DNA of 33,625 nucleotides from NCBI GenBank assembly GCA_035574915.1, contig DATLYJ010000137.1, positions 1 through 33,625 of the forward strand, written 5' to 3'. The translations under genes were made by a program, and so were the position numbers. Every line of letters starts with the position of its first letter. Position 1 is the first letter of the stretch. Under the pieces are notes generated by a model. That model saw only the letters and a list, made by a program, of their open reading frames with translations, searched no databases and was not told the DNA's origin. This document shows positions 7,275-14,007 of this stretch, piece by piece. Source of the stretch: Dehalococcoidia bacterium. GTDB taxonomy: Bacteria; Chloroflexota; Dehalococcoidia; DSTF01; WHTK01.

Positions 7275-8264
7275 TCACCCCAGGCGCGACTGCCAGCGCT
7301 CGATCACGTCCGTGTTCACTACCGTGGGCGGCACGTGGCCGCTGATGCCGGCGATCAGGTTGTCGACCGCGAGGTCGATCATCGCCTGGCGGGTCTCGAC
7401 CGTGGCTGTGCCTATGTGGGAAAGGATGAAGGCGTTGTCGAGCCGGAGGATTGGCTCCTCCGGGTCTGGCGGCTCCTTTTCGAGCACGTCCAGGGCCGCG
7501 CCGGCGATCCGGCGTCCCTCCAGGGCGCGCGTAAGGGCCGCCTGGTCGACCACCGGCCCGCGCGAGGTGTTGATCAGGTAGGCCGTGGGCTTCATGAGGG
7601 CCAGCTCGCGCTCGCCGATGAAGCCTCGCGTCGACGGGTTGAGGTCCACGTGCAGAGTGACGATGTCGGCTTCCCGCAGCAGGTCTGCCTTCTCGCGGTA
7701 CTCGGCGAAGGGCGCTTCCGGCGGCGGCTCCCGGAAGAGGTCGTGGAACAGCACCCGCATGCGGAAGGCCTGGGCCCTTCGCGCGACGGCCCGCCCGATG
7801 CGCCCCAGGCCGATGATGCCCAGCGTCTTGCCATGCACGTCTACGCCGAAGGCCGGGGGCGCGGCCCGGCCCCAGCCCGTCTTCGCGTAGGCGGAGAAGG
7901 CGCCGAGGTTGCGGCAGACGTAGACGATCAGGCCCAGCGTCAGGTCCGCGACCGCCTCCGTGAGCACGTTTGGCGTGTTGGTGACCACGATGCCCGCCTT
8001 CGTGGCCGCCGCCAGGTCGACGTTGTCATACCCGACGCCGACCTGGGCGATAACGCGCAGCGGCGGCGGCACGGAGGCGAAGAACTGCGCGTCCAGGGGC
8101 GCGCTGTTGCCGCAGAGGAGGCCGACAGCGCCGCTGAGCGACTCCAACAGCTCTGCGCGCGTCAGAGGGCCGGCCGCCTGGCGCAGGCGCGGGGCGCAGA
8201 CGGTCCCCAGGCGCGCCAGGGTCTCTTCGGGCAGGCGGGCGGTCACGAAGACATCGGCTGTCAT
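7275..8264 (-). CDS. D-2-hydroxyacid dehydrogenase (glyoxylate/hydroxypyruvate reductase type)
   Basis: The 329-residue product has the NAD(P)-binding Rossmann core GIIGLGRIGRAVARR (about 149-163) inside a split substrate domain, and the catalytic trio of the family: Arg235 in INTSRGPVVD, Glu264 in LDVLEKEP and His283 in LSHIGTAT. The VGYDNVDLAAATKAGIVVTNTP and LTEAVADLTLGL segments are typical of GyaR/GhrB-like enzymes, which reduce glyoxylate, hydroxypyruvate or related 2-keto acids in the cytoplasm. An acid at the end of strand 2 of the Rossmann fold (FHD, about 174-175) suggests NADH preference. It overlaps the upstream hydrolase gene by four bases, so the two form an operon. Confidence 0.9.
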   Translation of the reverse strand: MTADVFVTARLPEETLARLGTVCAPRLRQAAGPLTRAELLESLSGAVGLLCGNSAPLDAQFFASVPPPLRVIAQVGVGYDNVDLAAATKAGIVVTNTPNVLTEAVADLTLGLIVYVCRNLGAFSAYAKTGWGRAAPPAFGVDVHGKTLGIIGLGRIGRAVARRAQAFRMRVLFHDLFREPPPEAPFAEYREKADLLREADIVTLHVDLNPSTRGFIGERELALMKPTAYLINTSRGPVVDQAALTRALEGRRIAGAALDVLEKEPPDPEEPILRLDNAFILSHIGTATVETRQAMIDLAVDNLIAGISGHVPPTVVNTDVIERWQSRLG

Positions 8265-9226
8265 GAGGGCTGCACTCCTTCGGCCCGCAGGCCGCCGGGA
8301 CCCGCGGTCTTCTCGCCCAGGAAGTCGGTTAGCAGGCGGTTGACGGCTTCGGCCTGCTCTTCCGGCACCAGGTGGCCGGTCCGCGGCAGCACCACCAGCC
8401 GGCTGCCGGAGATGCCACGCGCCAGCGTCTCCCCGTGCCGCAAGGACACGATGCGGTCCGTGTCCCCCCAGATTATGAGCGTCGGCGCCCGAATTCGCCC
8501 CAGGTCGATGCGCGCGTCGCGGCGCCGGTCTCGCATCAGGCGCTGGTAGGCGCGCGTGTGACCGCGGATGTGGCCCGGCGCCTCATAGGCAGCGATCACT
8601 TCGGGAGTCAGGTAGGCGGGGTCGTAGACGGCCCTGCTCAGCCAGCGTCGCCGCACCGGGTGATTGTGGAGGACCGCGGCGACGAATGCCGGGACGAACG
8701 GCGCCAGCCAGGGACTGGCGCCAGCGGCCCGGAGCATGAAGTCGTCCGTGGTCGAAGCGATGAGGACGAGGCGTGCGACCCGCTCCGGGTACGCGACCGC
8801 GAAGCGCTGGGCGATTGACCCTCCCATCGAGTGCCCGACGAGGGCCACGCGCTCCAGGCTCAGGAGGTCTAGCAGGCTCGCCAGGTAGCCGGCTTGCGCC
8901 GTGAGGGACAAGTCGGCGACATCCCGGCTGGTGAACCCATGCCCGGGGAGGTCCACGGCGATGACGCGCCGGCCGCGCGCGATCTCCGGGAGGTTGAGAC
9001 GGAAGCTGTAGGTTGAGGCGCCAAGTCCGTGAAGAAGCACGACGGCGGGCCCTTCGCCCTGGTCCAGGTAGTGGATGCGGCCGACTCCCGGGACGTGCGC
9101 GAGATGGCCGGGCGGTTTCGTCGCCTCCAGGTCCACGTACTCATAGCGCCGCGCCTCGAGGTCGCCGCCGAGCTTGGCCGCGGCCAGGCCCGCACCGATG
9201 AGCGTAAGGAGGCTCCCGGACCGCAC
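8261..9226 (-). CDS. Alpha/beta hydrolase
   Basis: The fold and triad are clear over 321 residues: oxyanion loop LLHGLGAS (64-71), nucleophile elbow GHSMGG with Ser133, the acid in WGDTDRIV (Asp257) and His285 in RTGHLVPEE. A lid of helices (about 160-225) separates the halves. The N-terminus has a hydrophobic stretch (LLTLIGAGLAAAKLGG), perhaps a membrane anchor or uncleaved signal. The GTG at 9226 is preferred over the longer frame to 9274, which would run into a repeat element: a -10-like CATACT stands exactly six bases upstream, the same layout as mutS2 and pth. Substrate unknown; it is coupled to the 2-hydroxyacid dehydrogenase. Confidence 0.85.
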   Translation of the reverse strand: MRSGSLLTLIGAGLAAAKLGGDLEARRYEYVDLEATKPPGHLAHVPGVGRIHYLDQGEGPAVVLLHGLGASTYSFRLNLPEIARGRRVIAVDLPGHGFTSRDVADLSLTAQAGYLASLLDLLSLERVALVGHSMGGSIAQRFAVAYPERVARLVLIASTTDDFMLRAAGASPWLAPFVPAFVAAVLHNHPVRRRWLSRAVYDPAYLTPEVIAAYEAPGHIRGHTRAYQRLMRDRRRDARIDLGRIRAPTLIIWGDTDRIVSLRHGETLARGISGSRLVVLPRTGHLVPEEQAEAVNRLLTDFLGEKTAGPGGLRAEGVQPS

Positions 9227-9232
9227 GCAGCG

Positions 9233-9238
9233 AGTATG
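9233..9238 (-). promoter_or_regulatory. -10-like CATACT for the hydrolase, leaderless layout
   Basis: On the minus strand CATACT (four of six matches) is followed by six bases and then GTG. No ribosome binding site lies before the GTG. The exact spacing repeats that seen before mutS2 and pth, which strengthens an otherwise modest match. Confidence 0.35.
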
Positions 9239-9248
9239 CCAGAGGTAG

Positions 9249-9380
9249 CAGTTCAGCCGGTCAGCGGTCAGCACTTCAGCCGGTCAGCATTGCAGGAGGG
9301 CGCCGCTCGAAGTGCCTTGCTCGCTGACGCCCCGAAGCCCACTGACCGAAGTGCTGAAATCCTGAAATCCTGAAGTGCTG
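9249..9380. repeat. 132-bp tandem repeat, copy 1
   Basis: The first 96 bases are identical to copy 2. The left part (CAGTTCAGCCGGTCAGC and on) is a run of near 8-base units of the form NNNTCAGC, and the right part (GAAGTGCTGAAATCCTGAAA and on) is a run of the reverse-complement type CTGAARTS. The unit therefore has inverted arms flanking a core GGGCGCCGCTCGAAGTGCC and can fold on itself, for example CAGCACTTCAG with CTGAAGTGCTG. Confidence 0.9.
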
Positions 9381-9512
9381 CAGTTCAGCCGGTCAGCGGT
9401 CAGCACTTCAGCCGGTCAGCATTGCAGGAGGGCGCCGCTCGAAGTGCCTTGCTCGCTGACGCCCCGAAGCCCACTGTCTGAAGTGCTGGAACCCTGAAAT
9501 CCTGAAGTGCTG
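9381..9512. repeat. 132-bp tandem repeat, copy 2
   Basis: This follows copy 1 without a gap; 9381-9476 is identical to 9249-9344. Its right arm diverges slightly and continues past the unit end to 9524 with more 8-mers: CTGAAGTG, CTGGAACC, CTGAAATC, CTGAAGTG, CTGAAATG, CTGAAGTC. No coding frame with good features crosses the repeats. The region 9227-9655 otherwise holds only the upstream sequence of the sigma factor gene. Confidence 0.9.
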
Positions 9513-9597
9513 AAATGCTGAAGTCCTCCCCCTGTACTCTTTTCCAGCGGAAGCGTATTGTTGAGATCACGGATGCATAGGCGGCCCTGAAGGGAGC

Positions 9598-9614
9598 TAT
9601 CGAAGACTTCGATA
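9598..9614. promoter_or_regulatory. Perfect 17-bp palindrome upstream of the sigma factor
   Basis: TATCGAAG-A-CTTCGATA is an exact inverted repeat of eight bases around a single A. It lies 41 bases before the sigma factor ATG. Both a regulator binding site and a leader hairpin are possible; the one-base centre favours a protein site, because a hairpin would have to open several pairs for its loop. Confidence 0.5.
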
Positions 9615-9655
9615 AGCAGGGCGAAGTGGGATGGCGGTGACTCGGAGGGCGCTTC

Positions 9656-10327
9656 ATGACCCTGGACGCTGACGACGGAATCCTGCGGCGGCGCTGGAAC
9701 GTAGATATCGGTAGAGGCACCGAGAGCTGGGAAGCGGACGCGGGTGACCGGCCCCTCGACTACGCCGACGCCGGAGATGAGCGTCTCGTTATCCTTCTCG
9801 CCGGCCGCGACGTTCGGGCCCTGGAGACCCTGTACGACCGCTACGGCGATTACGTCTACTCGGTCTCTCTACGAGTCGTCGGAGACCCGCAGCTGGCGGA
9901 GGACATAGCGCAGGAGGTGTTCCTGCGGCTGTGGCGACGGCCGGACCTGTTCGATGCCGCGCGCGGGCGCTTCGTCACCTGGCTGCTCAGCGTCGCCCGT
10001 AACCGGGCGATCGACGAGCGGCGGAGCCGCGACCGGCGCTTCCGGCACGAGAACCCGCAGGGCCTCGAGTCGGAAGAGTTGCCGGCCCGGGCCGAAGACC
10101 CGGTCGACACGGCGCTGCACGCGGACGACCGGGTGTTGATCCAGAGGGCCCTGGCCCTCCTGCCCAGGGAGCAGGCGGACGCGATAAGGCTGGCGTACTT
10201 CGGCGGCTACACACAGCAGGAGATTGCGGAGGGGCTCAAGCAGCCGCTCGGCACGGTGAAAACAAGGATCAGGCTGGGCCTTCAGAAACTCAGGGCGGTG
10301 CTGATCGAGCAAAGGGACGGTCGGTAA
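9656..10327 (+). CDS. ECF-type RNA polymerase sigma factor (SigK-like)
   Basis: The 223-residue protein has region 2 (about 57-125) with LYDRYGDYVYSVSLRVVGD, the core-binding DIAQEVFLRLWRRP and the -10-recognition helix GRFVTWLLSVARNRAIDERR, then a linker and region 4 (about 160-215) with LPREQADAIRLAYFGGYTQQ and the helix-turn-helix EIAEGLKQPLGTVKTRIRLG. An N-terminal extension of about 40 residues precedes region 2. A GGAGGG ribosome binding site stands six bases before the ATG. It is followed after four bases by an RskA-type anti-sigma gene, so it is almost certainly held inactive at the membrane by that partner. The regulon cannot be told from here. Confidence 0.95.
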   Translation: MTLDADDGILRRRWNVDIGRGTESWEADAGDRPLDYADAGDERLVILLAGRDVRALETLYDRYGDYVYSVSLRVVGDPQLAEDIAQEVFLRLWRRPDLFDAARGRFVTWLLSVARNRAIDERRSRDRRFRHENPQGLESEELPARAEDPVDTALHADDRVLIQRALALLPREQADAIRLAYFGGYTQQEIAEGLKQPLGTVKTRIRLGLQKLRAVLIEQRDGR

Positions 10328-10331
10328 CACT

Positions 10332-11219
10332 TTGGACTGCGAGCCGGTCCGCGAAGACATCGAAGCATACGTACTGGGAGCGCTCGATGCATTCTCGACG
10401 CGCCGGCTCGAAGCGCACGTCCGCACATGCTCCTCCTGCCGTGACCTGATCCGCGCTTACGGCCCCACCGTGGGCCTGATTGCCCTCTCCGCCCCCCTTC
10501 AGCGCGCGCCCACCCGACTCAAGGAACGCGTGCTTGGCGGCGTCGGCGCTTACAGCGCGACAGTGAGCCCCGTCACGCTCGTAAGGTCGTCCCGCTGGTG
10601 GGCGGCGGCCGCCGTGATCTTCCTCGGCCTGGGCATCGGCGCCGTCGCCTGGGCCTTCGTCCTCTCGGCGCAGGTTAACGACTTGCGCCGCGACAACGCG
10701 GCCCTGGCTGAGCTTAGCCAGGCGGGCGCGGAGGACCGGACTCGCATCCTCCAGCTCCAGGCTGATGTCAACACCGCAAAGTCGCAGCAGCGCGCCATGG
10801 AGGCCGTCATCTCCGACCAGCAGGCCCTCATCCGCCTGGCCCTCGACCCCGACCTCATACCGACAGATATGCAGGGTACGGAGATCGCGCCCCAGGCCCA
10901 CTGCCGCTACGTCTGGAGCAGTAGCCAGTCGATGGGCGCCCTGAACTGCCAGAACCTGCCCTCCATCAGCTTCGCGCTCACTTACCAGCTGTGGATGGTG
11001 CGCGGCGACCGCACCCTGAGCATGGGGACGTTCGCGGCCCGTCCGGACGGCACGGCGAGCCTCCTGTACAAGCCGAGCGGCGAGGGCTCCGGCTCAAGTC
11101 TCGGTCCGATTACCGACATGTTCGTGACCCTGGAGTCGGCCTCCTCGGTCGCCCGCCAGCCGAGCCAGGAGGTGCTGCTCCGGCGTGTCGCGCGCGAGTC
11201 GGAGCTCGCGGCCCGCTGA
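10332..11219 (+). CDS. RskA-type membrane anti-sigma factor
   Basis: A 295-residue protein with the zinc-type anti-sigma motif His29-x3-Cys33-x2-Cys36 (AHVRTCSSC) in its cytoplasmic N-terminus, one membrane span (about 89-112, WWAAAAVIFLGLGIGAVAWAFVL), a coiled coil (about 113-160, LRRDNAALAELSQ) and an extracytoplasmic RskA domain with YQLWMVRGDRTLSMGTFAARP and a final VTLESASSVARQPSQEVLL. It would sequester the upstream sigma factor and release it after signal-dependent proteolysis, as known for RskA. The start is TTG, four bases after the sigma stop; no ATG lies before the conserved N-terminus. A palindrome covers its stop codon. Confidence 0.92.
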   Translation: MDCEPVREDIEAYVLGALDAFSTRRLEAHVRTCSSCRDLIRAYGPTVGLIALSAPLQRAPTRLKERVLGGVGAYSATVSPVTLVRSSRWWAAAAVIFLGLGIGAVAWAFVLSAQVNDLRRDNAALAELSQAGAEDRTRILQLQADVNTAKSQQRAMEAVISDQQALIRLALDPDLIPTDMQGTEIAPQAHCRYVWSSSQSMGALNCQNLPSISFALTYQLWMVRGDRTLSMGTFAARPDGTASLLYKPSGEGSGSSLGPITDMFVTLESASSVARQPSQEVLLRRVARESELAAR

Positions 11220-11229
11220 GGCTCAGCGG
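11213..11229. terminator. Palindrome across the anti-sigma stop codon
   Basis: CCGCTGAG-G-CTCAGCGG is an exact inverted repeat of eight bases and includes the TGA stop. It lies between convergent genes, where a bidirectional terminator is expected. There is no T-run, so it may instead act in a factor-dependent way or be a binding site. Confidence 0.4.
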
Positions 11230-11261
11230 CGAAGTCCGCCTGCGCCTGAGGGCACTGGTCC

Positions 11262-11888
11262 CTACGCTCTCGAGCGCCGGGGCTGGCGGCGCCGTCTCCC
11301 TGCACGGCCCAGGAGGAGCCACGCGACCAGCAGGCCGATGCCCATCACCAGCGGCGCCGGCGGTGATGGCGCCGGCCCCGGCGCCGGCGGCACCCGCGCT
11401 CGCTCTGCAGCCGACTTCGCCCGGCGGCGCTCCAGTTCCAGCCTCAAGCTCTCTTCGCCCTTTCGCATCGCCCAGTGGTGGCTGTGGCTGAACAGCGGCC
11501 GGAAGAACGCGGACGTATAGCGCAGCACTGGCTTCCGCCCCCGGACACGCCAGTCGTAGGTGACGTCGACGAAGTCGCCGTCCTGGGACAGCGTCCACCG
11601 CCCTGTGCCCTCGAGGTCGCCCCAGGCTTTGAGGCCGAAGCCTCGCGGCGGGTCCGAGTCCGTCACGGCAAAGTGCCAGTTCAACTTCACCGGCAGCCAG
11701 CCCTTCGCCTGCACGCGCACCACCATGTCCTTCCGTTCCGGCCCGCCCGACTGGATCTCGAGCGCGTCCAGGTAAACGGAAGGCCACCAGCGGGGCAGGC
11801 CCTTTGCGTCCTGCAAGATCTCATAGACCTCTTCGCAAGTGCCGCGCACGCGCCAGCGGCTGATGAAGTGGTAGTCGTTAGCCGCCAC
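11262..11888 (-). CDS. SRPBCC family protein with C-terminal membrane anchor
   Basis: The 208-residue protein has an SRPBCC (Bet v1-like) domain over about 1-150: a first strand YHFISRWRVRGTCEEVYEIL, WWPSVYLDALEIQ, WHFAVTDSDPPRGFGLKAWG and a final helix region with SHHWAMRKGEESL. A Pro/Ala linker then leads to a single hydrophobic helix near the C-terminus (PLVMGIGLLVAWLLLG) and a basic tail (RRRRQPRRSRA), the layout of a tail-anchored or C-terminally inserted protein. The GTG at 11888 is chosen since GGAGG lies five bases before it; a GTG at 11912 is the longer option with no ribosome binding site. Ligand unknown. Confidence 0.75.
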   Translation of the reverse strand: MAANDYHFISRWRVRGTCEEVYEILQDAKGLPRWWPSVYLDALEIQSGGPERKDMVVRVQAKGWLPVKLNWHFAVTDSDPPRGFGLKAWGDLEGTGRWTLSQDGDFVDVTYDWRVRGRKPVLRYTSAFFRPLFSHSHHWAMRKGEESLRLELERRRAKSAAERARVPPAPGPAPSPPAPLVMGIGLLVAWLLLGRAGRRRRQPRRSRA

Positions 11889-12100
11889 CACGGCCTCCGT
11901 GAACGGCGTCACGCACCACGGGTGGCTTGGAAGCCCGCATCTGTGGCATCTTAGACCTTTGCCGGTCCAGGCCGTAACTCACTCCAGCACCGTCGCCACG
12001 GCACGCGACCATTTCGCCCGCCGGCGTGACGACTGCCCCTCTGTGGAGCGCGTGTTGGAGTGCAAATCCCCCGGTCCTGACCCGGCGCCCCGGAGCACAG

Positions 12101-13891
12101 GTGTCTGACAACCAGGTCCTCAAGTACCTCAAACGCTACAGGCTCCGCTACTTCCTGGGCTTCCTCGCCCTGGTCGGCGCATCCCTCGTCGTCATGCTGC
12201 CACCCGTCGTCGTCCGCGACGCCGTCGACGCCATCGGCAAAGGCACGACGCGCGGTCAGCTCGCGACCTACGGCGGCTACATCATGGCCCTCGCCCTGCT
12301 CGAGAGCATCCTGCGCTTCGCCGCCCGCCATCTCGTCTCCGGCACTTCTCGTTATGTCGAGTATGACCTCCGCACCGACCTGGCCACCCGCTTCATGGCC
12401 CTCGACCAGCGCTTCTACACGGAGTCTCAGACCGGCGACCTCATGGCCCGCTGCACCAACGACCTCCAGGTCATCCGCGACCTCATGGGCCCGACGCTCA
12501 TCGACATCCTCCGCATCATCACGATGGTCGCTATCGGTTTCGGCTTCCTGCTGACCATCGACACCCGCCTCGCGCTCATCGCCATCGCCTACTTCCCCAT
12601 CATCGGCTTTGTCGTCGTCTACTTCCGGGTCGGCGTCGAGGCAAAGTTCCGGGCCGTGCAGGACCAGTTCGGGCTCATCGCTACGCGCGTGCAGGAGAAC
12701 ATGTCCGGCATGCGCACCATCAAGGCCTACGCCCAGGAGGACTCCGAGACCGCCACCTTCATCGAGGCTAACCGCGAGATGAAGCGCCGTTCGATGTCCT
12801 GGGCCTACTACACCTCCGCAATGTGGCCGCTCATGGCCGTGCTCACGGGCGCCTCGACCATCCTCGTCTTGTGGTTCGGCGGCCACGATGTGGTCGAGGG
12901 GCGGATAACCACCGGCCAGTTCGTGCAGTTCAACACCTACCTGGCCGTGCTGGCGAATCCCATCATGTCCCTCGGCTGGACCGTGACCGCCCTCCAGCAG
13001 GGTGCCGCCGCCATGAAGCGGGTCTCCGAGATCCTCTCGTCCGTCCCGCGCATCCGCGACCCCGAGCACCCCACTCACCTCGATCACGTCCGCGGCGAGA
13101 TCGAGTTCCGCGACGTCACCTTCGGCTACCGCGACCGTCCAGTCCTCGAAGACATCAGCCTGCGTATCCCCGCCGGCAGCACTGTGGCGCTCGTTGGCAG
13201 CACGGGCGTCGGCAAGACAACCCTCGTCAACCTAATCGCCCGCCTCTATGACCCCTGGAAGGGGCAGGTGCTGCTCGACGGCGTCGACGTGCGGGACCTC
13301 TCCCTCGAGCAACTGCGCGAGGCCATCGGCTTCGTGCCCCAGGAGACGTTCCTGTTCTCCGACAGCCTGCGCGACAACATCGCCTACGGCCGGGCCGAGC
13401 CGTCGCCGGAGGAGCTCCAGTACGCGCTCGAGACCTCCCAGCTCGTGAACGACCTGCCCCAACTGACCCACGGCATCGAGACCGTGATCGGGGAGCGCGG
13501 CCTCACACTCTCGGGCGGCCAGAAGCAGCGCACCGCCCTCGCCCGCGCCCTCCTGAAACGCCCGCCCGTGGTCATCCTTGACGATGCCCTCTCTCACGTG
13601 GACACCCATACCGAGGAGGAAATCCTGAAGCGCCTCAAGGGCTTCATGGAGGAGCGCACCACGATCATCATCGCGCACCGCACCTCCACGCTTGCCAGCG
13701 CCGACATGATCGTCGCCCTCGAAGACGGTCGCATCGCCGAGGTCGGCACTCACGACGAGCTTCTGCGCCTCAACGGCGTCTACGCCCGCTTCTACCGCCG
13801 CCAGCAGCTGGCCGAACAGCTCGCGGAGGACGAGGCCGTCACTCCAGCCGAGGTGGAGCAGGGCGGCCCCGGAGTAGGGGCGCCTTCATGA
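12101..13891 (+). CDS. ABC exporter subunit with degenerate ATPase site (YheI/BmrC-like)
   Basis: The 596-residue half-transporter has a six-helix membrane domain (about 15-310) and an ATPase domain (about 335-575): Walker A GSTGVGKT (366-373), signature LSGGQ (470-474), Walker B VVILDD (490-495) and switch His526 (IIAHRTST). The residue after the Walker B aspartate is Asp495 where active sites have Glu, so the site made with this Walker B should hydrolyse ATP poorly. That is the hallmark of one half of heterodimeric exporters such as BmrCD and TM287/288. The start is GTG at 12101 with GGAG five bases upstream; an in-frame GTG at 12026 has no such site. Substrate unknown; drugs or lipids are typical. 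Confidence 0.92.
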   Translation: MSDNQVLKYLKRYRLRYFLGFLALVGASLVVMLPPVVVRDAVDAIGKGTTRGQLATYGGYIMALALLESILRFAARHLVSGTSRYVEYDLRTDLATRFMALDQRFYTESQTGDLMARCTNDLQVIRDLMGPTLIDILRIITMVAIGFGFLLTIDTRLALIAIAYFPIIGFVVVYFRVGVEAKFRAVQDQFGLIATRVQENMSGMRTIKAYAQEDSETATFIEANREMKRRSMSWAYYTSAMWPLMAVLTGASTILVLWFGGHDVVEGRITTGQFVQFNTYLAVLANPIMSLGWTVTALQQGAAAMKRVSEILSSVPRIRDPEHPTHLDHVRGEIEFRDVTFGYRDRPVLEDISLRIPAGSTVALVGSTGVGKTTLVNLIARLYDPWKGQVLLDGVDVRDLSLEQLREAIGFVPQETFLFSDSLRDNIAYGRAEPSPEELQYALETSQLVNDLPQLTHGIETVIGERGLTLSGGQKQRTALARALLKRPPVVILDDALSHVDTHTEEEILKRLKGFMEERTTIIIAHRTSTLASADMIVALEDGRIAEVGTHDELLRLNGVYARFYRRQQLAEQLAEDEAVTPAEVEQGGPGVGAPS

Positions 13892-14007
13892 ACCAAAGGC
13901 AGGCTCTCCATTCCCGTCCCCTCGACGGCCGTGGTACCAGGGGCCGCGGCCGGCCCCGGCGCCCAGCCAAATCCCGGCCGCCAACCCGGCCAGGGGGTCG
14001 CCCATGA
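13888..14007 (+). CDS. 39-codon basic mini-ORF bridging the two ABC genes
   Basis: An ATG overlaps the first ABC gene's stop (ATGA at 13888-13891), and the frame stays open until its own TGA overlaps the second ABC gene's ATG (ATGA at 14004-14007). The peptide starts MNQRQALHSRPLDGR and has 11 Arg, 1 Lys and 7 Pro in 39 residues with one acidic residue. An AGGGG run lies seven bases before its ATG, and the GGGGGT used by the next gene lies inside it. It may be a real small protein or a device that carries ribosomes across the gap. Arg/Pro-rich frames arise easily in GC-rich DNA, so coincidence remains possible. Confidence 0.4.
   Translation: MNQRQALHSRPLDGRGTRGRGRPRRPAKSRPPTRPGGRP

Noticed and set aside
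9227-9274. N-terminal extension of the hydrolase to an ATG-like start at 9274
   Set aside because: It runs into the 132-bp repeat and has no ribosome binding site; the GTG at 9226 with a -10 box fits better.
9249-9512. CRISPR array
   Set aside because: Only two direct units of 132 bases with no unique spacers and no cas genes.
11951-13087. Antisense frame of 378 codons in the first ABC gene
   Set aside because: Shadow of the ABC transporter frame, with low-complexity His/Asp/Gly-rich composition.
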